This document shows positions 1 through 5,035 of a stretch of 5,035 nt of DNA, in pieces (within the stretch, counting starts at the first letter, position 1; each line of letters opens with the position of its first letter). Origin of the DNA: Pseudomonadota bacterium (lineage in GTDB: Bacteria; Pseudomonadota; Alphaproteobacteria; Rhizobiales; Rhizobiaceae); contig JAEYXI010000160.1 of the NCBI GenBank assembly GCA_023428515.1, positions 1-5,035 of the forward strand, in the 5' to 3' direction. A program made the position numbers and the translations under genes. A model generated the notes under the pieces. That model saw only the letters and a list, made by a program, of their open reading frames with translations, was not told where the DNA came from and made no database searches.

Positions 1-8
1 ATTGAACG

Positions 9-1217
9 ATGCCCTCGCCAGCCCTGACCACGCGCGATCGGCTGAACGCCTTTCTCGACCATCCGGAAGTCCCGGTCGCAAGCGCTGAGACGGGACCGCT
101 TTCCGGACTCACGCTCGGCGTGAAGGACATCTTCGACGTCCAGGGCTATGTCACCGGCTGCGGCAATCCGGACAAATTCGACGAGGGCGTCTCGGCAACG
201 ACGACTGCTCCGGCAGTACAGAAACTCCTCGACGCCGGCGCACGCTTCGTGGGCAAGACGCAGACGGAAGAACTCGCCTTCTCGATGATCGGCGAGAACG
301 TGCATTTCGCGCATCCGGTCAATCCGGCAGCGCCTGATCGCGTGACCGGCGGTTCGTCGTCGGGTTCGGCCGCTGCGGTGGCGGGCGGACTGGTGGATAT
401 CGGCACCGGCTCCGACACAGGCGGCTCGGTGCGTGTGCCGGCGAGCTTCTGCGGGTTGATAGGCTTGAGGACCACGCACGGGCTGATTTCGCTCGACGGG
501 ACCATGCCGCTGGCGCCGTCCTTCGACACGTTCGGCTGGTTCGCCAAGGACGCGGAGGTTTATGAGCGGGTAGGGGAGGTGATGCTCGGAAAAGCCAGCG
601 CTGCCGAGATCAAGCCCCGCCTGATCTCGCTGCCCGCGCTCGATGAACTGGTGTCGGGTCCGGCCGAAGCGAAGGCCTATGGGCGCATGAAGAACGCGGT
701 GGCGAATGCGCTGGGTCTCGTGCACGCTGCGAAGCAGCCGCCCTTCTCCATCGATGAGCTCTACTGGGCGATGCGCAAGCTGCAGGCATACGAAGCCTGG
801 GCCGCGCATGGCGAATGGGTTTCGGTGAGAGGCAGACGGATCGGGCAGGCGATCTACGACCGTTTCGACTTCGGCAGGACGGTGAGCGCGGCCGAGGTGG
901 CTGAGGAGACGAAAAGGCGCGACGCGTTTCGTGCGGCATTCGGTGACCTGCTCGGCGAGGACGGCATCCTTGTGCTGCCGACCGTGCCCTGCGCCGCGCC
1001 GCTTGCCGCAAGCTCGGCCGCGGAGAAGGGCGCTTTCCGCGAGCGAGCGATCAGGATGCTTTGCTGGTCGGGGCTGTCGGGCTTTCCGCAGATCAGCCTG
1101 CCGCTTGGCACGGTCGATGGCGCGCCGTTCGGCATCTCCCTGCTTGGCCCCGCTGGGAGCGACCTGGAGCTGATCCGGCTGGGTCGTAAAGTGCTGGACG
1201 CGGCAGGAAAGGCTTGA
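9..1217 (+). CDS. Amidase signature family hydrolase (AMI1-like, 402 aa)
   Basis: Probably a cytoplasmic amidase that hydrolyses a carboxamide to acid plus ammonia; the substrate cannot be read from sequence. The amidase signature fold is clear. The catalytic Lys is K39 in GVKD. The Gly/Ser-rich loop GGSSSGSAAAVAGG is at residues 114-127, with S116 as the likely cis-Ser. The nucleophile is S140 in DTGGSVRVPA. The 24-residue gap between the two serines is the spacing I recall for FAAH. No signal peptide is visible. At 402 residues it matches the short, plant AMI1 (indole-3-acetamide hydrolase)-like branch rather than GatA (about 480-490 aa), and GDIFDV-type wording near K39 (VKDIFDVQGYVTG) fits that branch. 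The start is bounded by an in-frame TGA at 3-5; that TGA could also end an upstream gene. The ribosome binding site falls outside the window. A LysR gene follows 4 bases later. The family call is firm and the substrate is unknown. Confidence 0.93.
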   Translation: MPSPALTTRDRLNAFLDHPEVPVASAETGPLSGLTLGVKDIFDVQGYVTGCGNPDKFDEGVSATTTAPAVQKLLDAGARFVGKTQTEELAFSMIGENVHFAHPVNPAAPDRVTGGSSSGSAAAVAGGLVDIGTGSDTGGSVRVPASFCGLIGLRTTHGLISLDGTMPLAPSFDTFGWFAKDAEVYERVGEVMLGKASAAEIKPRLISLPALDELVSGPAEAKAYGRMKNAVANALGLVHAAKQPPFSIDELYWAMRKLQAYEAWAAHGEWVSVRGRRIGQAIYDRFDFGRTVSAAEVAEETKRRDAFRAAFGDLLGEDGILVLPTVPCAAPLAASSAAEKGAFRERAIRMLCWSGLSGFPQISLPLGTVDGAPFGISLLGPAGSDLELIRLGRKVLDAAGKA

Positions 1218-1221
1218 GCGC

Positions 1222-2121
1222 ATGGACACGCTGACGCGCATGCGCGCCTTCATCGACGTGGTCGAGGCGGAAGGGTTTTCCGCGGCTGCGCGCAAGATCG
1301 GCCGCTCCAAGGCGCTTCTGTCGAAATATGTGCGTGAGCTGGAGGACGAACTCGGCGCGCTGCTCCTCAACCGCACGACAAGGCAGTTCTCGCTGACCGA
1401 GGCCGGCCACACCTACTACAAGCGCGCCTCGGAGATCGTGCGCGAGGTGGACAGCCTGGCCGACGCGGTGCGCGAATCGTCCGGCGACGTGCGCGGCCGG
1501 ATCAAATTGTCGGCGCCGCGCACCTTCGCCGATGCGCCGATCGGCCAGGCGCTGATCGACTTCGCGGTGGCGCATCCCGAGATCGTGCTGGAAATCCAGC
1601 TCGACGACCGTTTCGTGGATCTGGTGGAGGAGGGATTCGACCTGGCGATCCGCATCACCAGGCTGGAGAGCTCGTCGCTGATTGCGAGAAGGCTGTCGCC
1701 CTTCACGATCAGGCTCTGCGCCTCGCCGGAGGTGATCGAGAAGTATGGCGCGCCAGCGCGGCCGCAGGACCTGGCGAACAAGCCCTGCGTGATCGACACC
1801 AACGGCCGTTGGCTCTCCAACTGGCCGTTCGTCGGCGACAACGGCCAGACCTTCACCGTGTCGGTGACCGGCCGCATCGAGGTGAACAGCCCCATGGCGG
1901 CGCGCGCTGCCGCCGTTTCCGGCCTTGGCTGGGCGGTGCTGCCCGACTTCATCGCGGAGCCTGATATCGCGGCCGGCAGGCTGGTGCCGATGCTTGACGA
2001 GACCTTGCCTAAGGGCGGCGGCATTTTCGCCGTCTATCCGCACCGGCGCTATCTGCCGGCCAAGGTGCGCGTCTTCGTCGACTTCCTGGTGCAGTGGTTC
2101 AGGAAGGCCGGCGAGGGGTAA
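1222..2121 (+). CDS. LysR-family transcriptional regulator (CrgA-like effector domain)
   Basis: A full-length DNA-binding regulator of 299 residues, normal for LysR proteins. The N-terminal winged helix-turn-helix spans about residues 3-62, with the recognition region around FSAAARKIGRSKALLSKYVR (19-38) and the typical ending LLNRTTRQFSLTEAG. A linker helix (about 63-90) leads to a periplasmic-binding-protein-like effector domain (about 92-295). Its features, such as GFDLAIRI at 138-145 and a VSGLGWAVLPDF stretch near 232-243, are typical of the CrgA-like group. The ATG is preceded by AGGAAAGG at 1205-1212, nine bases away. The gene starts 4 bases after the amidase stop on the same strand, so read-through or coupled translation is likely. 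Many LysR genes instead lie divergent from their target. By proximity it may control the amidase gene or an upstream operon; the effector is unknown. Confidence 0.93.
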   Translation: MDTLTRMRAFIDVVEAEGFSAAARKIGRSKALLSKYVRELEDELGALLLNRTTRQFSLTEAGHTYYKRASEIVREVDSLADAVRESSGDVRGRIKLSAPRTFADAPIGQALIDFAVAHPEIVLEIQLDDRFVDLVEEGFDLAIRITRLESSSLIARRLSPFTIRLCASPEVIEKYGAPARPQDLANKPCVIDTNGRWLSNWPFVGDNGQTFTVSVTGRIEVNSPMAARAAAVSGLGWAVLPDFIAEPDIAAGRLVPMLDETLPKGGGIFAVYPHRRYLPAKVRVFVDFLVQWFRKAGEG

Positions 2122-2172
2122 GCGGGCAAAAGGTCGCGGATCGTGAACGGTGCGGTCCCATTTTCGCCCGCT
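2121..2172 (+). terminator. Candidate hairpin terminator after the LysR gene
   Basis: The arm AGCGGGC (2121-2127) pairs with GCCCGCT (2166-2172). The stem continues imperfectly inward through AAAA (2128-2131) with TTTT (2161-2164) and GG (2132-2133) with CC (2158-2159), with single-base bulges. The 3' side is followed by TTG, not a full U tract, so this is a weak intrinsic terminator at best. The 5' arm begins with the last base of the LysR stop codon. Its position between the amidase-LysR unit and the metal-transport unit suits a transcript boundary. Confidence 0.4.
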
Positions 2173-2174
2173 TT

Positions 2175-2187
2175 GTGATAAGGTTAC
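2175..2187. promoter_or_regulatory. Possible operator: GTnAT..TnAC dyad upstream of the DUF1007 gene
   Basis: GTGATAAGGTTAC lies 34 bases before the chosen start of the DUF1007 gene. Its outer bases are dyad-symmetric (G-C, T-A and A-T pairs at positions 1/13, 2/12 and 4/10); the inner positions are not. The arrangement loosely recalls the GTTAT-N3-ATAAC form of Zur/Fur-type boxes and sits where an operator for a metal-transport operon would be expected. The symmetry is short and imperfect, so chance is a real alternative. I could not place a convincing -35/-10 promoter in the gap. Confidence 0.22.
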
Positions 2188-2221
2188 ATCTCTTCCGGCA
2201 AAGTGGACGATTCAGGGAACG

Positions 2222-2869
2222 ATGCGGATCGCGACAACGGCCTTTGGACTTGCCGCACTTCTCGCCTCGACGGTTCCGGCGAGCGTGCATCCGCATGTCT
2301 TCGCCGAGGCGCGGCTCGACGTGGTGGTCAATCCCGACCAGACCGTGAAGTCGCTGAGGCACCTGTGGCGCTTCGACGACCTGTTCTCCTCGACGGTTCT
2401 GGTCGAGTTCGACAAGAACGGCGACCTCAAGCTCGATGACGCCGAACTGCAGGAGGTCTCGCAGACCGTCTATGCGTCGCTGGCCGACTACAACTATTTC
2501 CAGCTTGTCTCGGTAGACGGCAAGGACGTGGCGATGAAGCCGCCGGCCGCCTTGATGGCCAATTACGAGAACGACCAGCTCATCATCCTCTTCGAATCAG
2601 AGCCGAAAGAACCGCTGGCACTGAAGGGCAAGGTGGATTTCGGCGTCTACGATCCGACCTTCTACACGGCGATCGATTTCATCGAGGACGAGAACATGGC
2701 GGTGAAAGACCTGCCCGCGATCTGCACGCGCGCGGTGATCCGGCCTGATCCCGACGAGGCGATCGCGCAGAACCAGGCATCGCTGACCGACGCGTTCTTC
2801 AACGATCCGGCGGGAACCGACCTCAGCAAGATATTCGCGACCAAGCTGGAATTGACCTGCACCGGCTGA
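2222..2869 (+). CDS. Secreted DUF1007 family protein, ZevA-like metal-binding partner of the NicO permease
   Basis: Predicted periplasmic protein of 215 residues, probably capturing or handing over a divalent metal for the membrane protein encoded next. Residues 1-20 form a signal peptide (basic start MRIA, hydrophobic core FGLAALLAS, then VPA), so the mature form would begin close to SVHPHVFAEA. The H23-P-H25 pair is a likely metal ligand site. Residues 64-75 (DKNGDLKLDDAE) fit a 12-residue EF-hand loop: D64, N66, D68, D72 and E75, with Leu replacing the usual Gly at loop position 6. Two cysteines, C168 and C213, could form a disulfide. An upstream in-frame ATG at 2150 was not chosen because it would bury the signal peptide and read through the candidate operator. 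AGGGA at 2214-2218 is only 3 bases from the ATG, closer than ideal. The permease gene starts 22 bases downstream. DUF1007 next to NicO is the ZevA-ZevB architecture reported in Haemophilus influenzae. The metal is inferred, not shown. Confidence 0.85.
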   Translation: MRIATTAFGLAALLASTVPASVHPHVFAEARLDVVVNPDQTVKSLRHLWRFDDLFSSTVLVEFDKNGDLKLDDAELQEVSQTVYASLADYNYFQLVSVDGKDVAMKPPAALMANYENDQLIILFESEPKEPLALKGKVDFGVYDPTFYTAIDFIEDENMAVKDLPAICTRAVIRPDPDEAIAQNQASLTDAFFNDPAGTDLSKIFATKLELTCTG

Positions 2870-2877
2870 AGGCAGGC

Positions 2878-2886
2878 GAGGGGAGA
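2878..2886 (+). promoter_or_regulatory. Ribosome binding site supporting the TTG start of the permease
   Basis: GAGGGGAGA lies 5 bases before the TTG at 2892. It is a strong Shine-Dalgarno match and the main reason for choosing a non-ATG start. Confidence 0.7.
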
Positions 2887-2891
2887 CGGTT

Positions 2892-4025
2892 TTGAAAAAG
2901 ACAACGGCCCGTATCGTCTTCGGCGTGATCGTGCTGACCTACGCAGTCACGCATTTCATGGGGCACGCGCATGCGCAGAGCTCGCTCGGCATAGGCACCA
3001 ACGAGGCAATCGTGCCGTCCACCGGCCTGTTCGGCGGCTGGCTCGCCTGGATCAATGTGCAGCAGCAGGATTTCTATCGCGCGCTGACCGGCGCGCTCAA
3101 GGGCATGCGCGAGGACGGCAGCAGGCTCTGGGTACTGATCGGCCTCTCCTTCGCCTACGGCGTTTTCCATGCGGCGGGACCCGGTCACGGCAAGGCGGTG
3201 ATCTCGTCCTACATGCTCGCCAACGAAGTGGCGCTGAGGCGCGGCATCATGCTCTCCTTCGTGTCGGCCTTCCTGCAGGGGTTGACCGCGATCCTCTTGA
3301 TGGCGCTGGTGTTCCTGGTGCTGCGCGGCACGTCGGTGTCGATGACCGATGCAACGTGGTTCCTCGAAGTGATGAGCTACGTGCTGATCACGCTGTTCGG
3401 CGCCTGGTTGCTCTGGCAGAAGGCGGGGCCGCGACTGCTGTCGCTACTCGGCGCCGGCCCGGCCTACAGCCTGTCTGCCGCGCATGCCCACTCGCACGGG
3501 CACAGCCATTCACATAGTCACGCGGCACATGCGCATAGCCACGCGGAAGCGCATGCGCATCACGGCCATGACGATCACGGGCATGGGCACGATCATCATG
3601 CGCATGCGCACAGCCACTCCCATGCGGATGTCCATGGGCCGGGCGAGGTTTGCGAGACCTGCGGCCATAGCCACGCGCCGGATCCGGCGATGCTGTCGGG
3701 CGATCGCTTCAACTGGAAGACGGCTTGGTCGGCGGTTGCTGCGGTCGGCTTGCGGCCCTGCTCGGGCGCGCTGATCGTGCTCACCTTCGCCTTCCTCAAC
3801 GGCCTGTGGGTCGGCGGCGTGCTGTCGGTGTTCGCGATGGCGGTCGGCACGGCAATCACCGTCTCGGTTCTCGCCACGCTCGCGGTCACCGCCAAGAACT
3901 GGGCCGTGGCCTTCGCCGGCGACGGACGCATGGGCAACCGCGTGCACGCGACGATCGAGATCGCCGGCGCCGCGATGGTGTTCCTGCTCGGACTGCTGTT
4001 GCTGACCGCTAGCCTAGCGGGGTAG
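2892..4025 (+). CDS. NicO/RcnA-superfamily metal permease with His-rich loop (ZevB-like)
   Basis: Inner-membrane divalent-metal transporter of 377 residues. Family marks are HAAGPGHGKAVISSYMLAN (93-111, with H93, H99 and K101) and GLRPCSGALIVL (286-297). Hydrophobic segments lie near 7-24, 77-95, 117-145, 156-176, 276-302, 305-335 and 355-374. The first resembles a signal sequence ending in AHAQ. The loop after the fourth segment holds 26 histidines between H198 and H261 plus a CxxC (C254, C257); in RcnA the equivalent loop is thought to be cytoplasmic. The start is TTG: it follows GAGGGGAGA (2878-2886) by 5 bases, and the next Met (M23) would remove the first hydrophobic segment. It is 22 bases after the DUF1007 gene, so one operon is likely. 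RcnA exports Ni/Co while ZevAB has been linked to zinc acquisition, so direction and metal remain open. Confidence 0.9.
   Translation: MKKTTARIVFGVIVLTYAVTHFMGHAHAQSSLGIGTNEAIVPSTGLFGGWLAWINVQQQDFYRALTGALKGMREDGSRLWVLIGLSFAYGVFHAAGPGHGKAVISSYMLANEVALRRGIMLSFVSAFLQGLTAILLMALVFLVLRGTSVSMTDATWFLEVMSYVLITLFGAWLLWQKAGPRLLSLLGAGPAYSLSAAHAHSHGHSHSHSHAAHAHSHAEAHAHHGHDDHGHGHDHHAHAHSHSHADVHGPGEVCETCGHSHAPDPAMLSGDRFNWKTAWSAVAAVGLRPCSGALIVLTFAFLNGLWVGGVLSVFAMAVGTAITVSVLATLAVTAKNWAVAFAGDGRMGNRVHATIEIAGAAMVFLLGLLLLTASLAG
3483..3674 (+). repeat. Low-complexity His-codon tract inside the permease gene
   Basis: This stretch encodes residues 198-261, in which 26 of 64 residues are His, mostly as HAH, HSH, HGH and HDH units. 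At the DNA level it carries imperfect short repeats built on CAT/CAC codons. The 10-base palindrome GCGCATGCGC occurs at 3549-3558, and similar ATGCGCA units occur near 3529 and 3598-3610. It is coding sequence, not a separate element, but it is a likely site of length variation by replication slippage. Confidence 0.8.
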
Positions 4026-4033
4026 CGGTCAGC
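4001..4033. terminator. 11-bp inverted repeat containing both convergent stop codons, possible bidirectional terminator
   Basis: GCTGACCGCTA (4001-4011) is perfectly repeated in inverse as TAGCGGTCAGC (4023-4033), with an 11-base loop. A second, mutually exclusive hairpin pairs CCGCTA (4006-4011) with TAGCGG (4015-4020) across a 3-base loop. The 3' arm contains the permease stop TAG (4023-4025) and, on the other strand, the stop of the small membrane protein (4029-4031). Neither side has a run of T, so classic intrinsic termination is uncertain. A role as an RNA 3'-end stabiliser or transcript buffer is equally possible. Confidence 0.5.
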
Positions 4034-4235
4034 CGCTGCGCTTCCGCTGGCTCCTGCCCCGCAGCCAGAAGACCAGGAAGAAGGCGGCGACGAAGAGCAC
4101 CGCGACGACGCCCGCTGCTATGGGCGAGATATTGCCGACCGCCAGCATGATGGTCGGCAGGTAGAAGGCGCCGAGGCCGAAGACGGCGAGCAGTATGGCG
4201 GCGGCGATCGCCGAATTGCGGTTCTCTGGAGTCAT
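4029..4235 (-). CDS. Small two-helix membrane protein of unknown function (68 aa)
   Basis: I do not recognise a named family. The protein has a polar N-terminus (MTPENRNSA), then two hydrophobic stretches at about residues 9-32 and 37-57. They are separated by a short turn containing Gly, Asn and Pro (VGNISP). The tail is strongly basic (RGRSQRKRSG). By the positive-inside rule both ends would face the cytoplasm, giving a hairpin in the inner membrane. The ATG (4233-4235) has AGGA on the minus strand (4243-4246) 7 bases upstream, which supports translation. The clean helix-turn-helix-basic tail pattern is unlike the Arg/Pro-rich shadow frames elsewhere in the window. It converges on the permease gene with 3 bases between stop codons, and lies 83 bases after the dehydrogenase gene on its own strand. 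It could be co-transcribed with the dehydrogenase gene or have its own promoter; neither is shown. Confidence 0.72.
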   Translation of the reverse strand: MTPENRNSAIAAAILLAVFGLGAFYLPTIMLAVGNISPIAAGVVAVLFVAAFFLVFWLRGRSQRKRSG

Positions 4236-4270
4236 GCCGACATCCTAGCCGAAACGCCGCCTACTATCGA

Positions 4271-4283
4271 CACGGTATCCGTG
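4271..4283. other. Short inverted repeat between the dehydrogenase and small membrane protein genes
   Basis: CACGG (4271-4275) and CCGTG (4279-4283) are perfect inverted arms around TAT. The stem is short and has no T run on either side. It could be a weak operator or 3'-end hairpin for the dehydrogenase transcript, or chance. I saw nothing else clear in 4236-4318. Confidence 0.2.
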
Positions 4284-4318
4284 CAGCACGGTGACGCGGC
4301 CCGACGGGACCAGGCCCA

Positions 4319-5035
4319 TCACAGCGCGAAGCCGCCGTCGACATTCATCACCGTGCCGGTGGTGAAGGCGGCTTCGTCCGAGGCGAGGTAGACGACGATC
4401 GGCGCGATCTCGGCGGCGTCGGCGACGCGACCCATCGGCTGGCGCTGCACGAACATCTCCAGCGCCTTTTCCTTGCTGCCCCATTCCTTACCGAGCGTTT
4501 CGACTCGATCTTCCCAGGAGGGCGACTTGAACGTGCCGGGGGCCACTGCATTGCAGCGCACGCCTTCGCGGATGAAATCGGCGGCTATCGCCTTGGTCAG
4601 GCCGATGACGGCAGCCTTGCTGGCGCCATAGGCGTAGCGGTTGGGGATGCCGCGCACGGAGGACGCGCCCGACGCGATGTTGACGATGGAGCTCGTCTTG
4701 CCGCTTTCCTTTGCTCGCTCCAGCATGCCGGGCAGGAAGGCTCTTATCGTGCGGTGCATGGATTTTGCGTTGAGGTCGAAGGAGAAATCCCAGTCCTTCT
4801 CGCTGGTGCTGAGCACCGTGCCGTGGTGGACGTAGCCGGCGACATTGACCAGGATGTCGACCGGCCCGACTTTGGCGGCATAAGCGTCGACGGCTTTGGT
4901 GGACAGCACGTCGAGCTTCGCCTTCTTCGCGCGCGCCAGGCCTTCCAGCTTGTCGCGCGATACGTCGGACGCGTAGACGGTCGCACCCTCGGCGACGAAT
5001 GCCTCGGCGATCGCACGGCCGATACCCTGTCCCGC
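4319..5035 (-). CDS. SDR-family dehydrogenase, DHRS6 / 2-keto-3-deoxy-L-fuconate dehydrogenase-like (N-terminus cut by window end)
   Basis: Classical short-chain dehydrogenase/reductase. 238 residues are visible, and the reading frame is open to the last base of the window, so roughly 10-15 N-terminal residues are missing. Numbering from the first visible residue: the cofactor loop remnant AGQGIG is at 1-6 and D24 ends the second strand (favouring NAD over NADP). NVAG at 64-67 replaces the usual NNAG. The catalytic residues are N89, S122, Y136 and K140 (YGASK). R133, R177 and R198 match by spacing and context the three arginines I recall binding the substrate carboxylate in human DHRS6 (R144, R188, R205). 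The C-terminal part (SPSWEDR, RQPMGR, YLASDEAAFTTG, VDGGFAL) is typical of the bacterial 2-keto-3-deoxy-L-fuconate dehydrogenases. A sugar-acid or hydroxy-acid oxidation role is therefore likely; the exact substrate is not. The neighbouring catabolic genes would lie beyond 5035. Confidence 0.9.
   Translation of the reverse strand, partial: AGQGIGRAIAEAFVAEGATVYASDVSRDKLEGLARAKKAKLDVLSTKAVDAYAAKVGPVDILVNVAGYVHHGTVLSTSEKDWDFSFDLNAKSMHRTIRAFLPGMLERAKESGKTSSIVNIASGASSVRGIPNRYAYGASKAAVIGLTKAIAADFIREGVRCNAVAPGTFKSPSWEDRVETLGKEWGSKEKALEMFVQRQPMGRVADAAEIAPIVVYLASDEAAFTTGTVMNVDGGFAL

Noticed and set aside
146..547. A 133-residue open frame on the minus strand inside the amidase gene
   Set aside because: Low-complexity Pro/Ser/Ala/Thr composition, opposite the conserved amidase catalytic region, with no recognisable motif.
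1093..2043. A 316-residue open frame on the minus strand opposite the LysR gene
   Set aside because: It is rich in Arg, His, Gly and Ala with no domain or membrane pattern, and lies fully opposite clear amidase and LysR genes. This is a typical shadow frame in high-GC DNA.
2150..2221. A 24-residue N-terminal extension of the DUF1007 protein from the upstream ATG
   Set aside because: It would place the signal peptide internally, has no good ribosome binding site and overlaps the hairpin and candidate operator.
3483..3640. Possible CRISPR-like or tandem repeat array
   Set aside because: The repeats are short, irregular and in phase with His codons; there are no uniform repeat-spacer units.
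3484..3774. Alternative open frames on both strands across the His-rich tract of the permease gene
   Set aside because: The Met/Arg/Thr-rich peptides are frame-shifted readings of the CAT/CAC repeat. The permease frame alone gives conserved motifs and membrane helices.
4245..4484. A 79-residue minus-strand frame overlapping the end of the dehydrogenase gene
   Set aside because: Arg-rich, out of frame with the conserved dehydrogenase C-terminus, and without its own ribosome binding site or motif.
4907..4909. GTG at this position as the start of the dehydrogenase
   Set aside because: The open frame continues upstream to the window end and encodes the AGQGIG cofactor loop and the second strand with its Asp, which belong to the enzyme.
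1..5035. Mobile elements, tRNA or rRNA genes, riboswitches or a defence system
   Set aside because: I saw no transposase, integrase or long terminal repeats. No structured RNA gene was recognisable, and every sizeable open frame is a metabolic, regulatory or transport gene.

Overview
The window is high-GC, densely packed chromosomal DNA that reads like an alphaproteobacterium, most likely from the Rhizobiales (a Mesorhizobium/Phyllobacteriaceae-like genome). The basis is codon choice and the protein families present; this is an impression, not a database match. I see no transposase, integrase, tRNA, rRNA, CRISPR array or phage gene. No gap between genes exceeds about 100 bases.

Layout. (1) Positions 9-1217, plus strand: a complete amidase-signature hydrolase with an intact Lys-Ser-Ser triad. 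Only 4 bases separate it from (2) 1222-2121, plus strand: a LysR-type regulator, so the two are probably co-transcribed. (3) A 100-base gap (2122-2221) holds a terminator-like hairpin at the LysR stop and a weak GTnAT..TnAC dyad that could be a metal-regulator (Zur-type) operator. (4) 2222-2869 and 2892-4025, plus strand: a two-gene metal-transport unit. It consists of a secreted DUF1007 protein with an EF-hand-like loop and a His-Pro-His near the predicted mature N-terminus, followed by a NicO/RcnA-superfamily permease with a 26-histidine loop and a CxxC. This pairing is the architecture described as ZevAB in Haemophilus influenzae. (5) 4029-4235, minus strand: a 68-residue two-helix membrane protein converging on the permease. 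An 11-bp perfect inverted repeat contains both stop codons. (6) 4319-5035, minus strand: a short-chain dehydrogenase cut by the window edge just inside its glycine-rich cofactor motif. It resembles the DHRS6 / 2-keto-3-deoxy-L-fuconate dehydrogenase group.

How the genes work together. The amidase and LysR gene look like a small catabolic unit with its own regulator. The DUF1007 and NicO genes look like one envelope system that captures and moves a divalent transition metal; zinc, nickel or cobalt cannot be told apart from sequence. The minus-strand genes have no evident link to either unit. I found no clearly new system. The most informative points are the EF-hand-like loop in the metal-capture protein, the possible metal-responsive operator, and the stop-codon-containing inverted repeat between the convergent genes.
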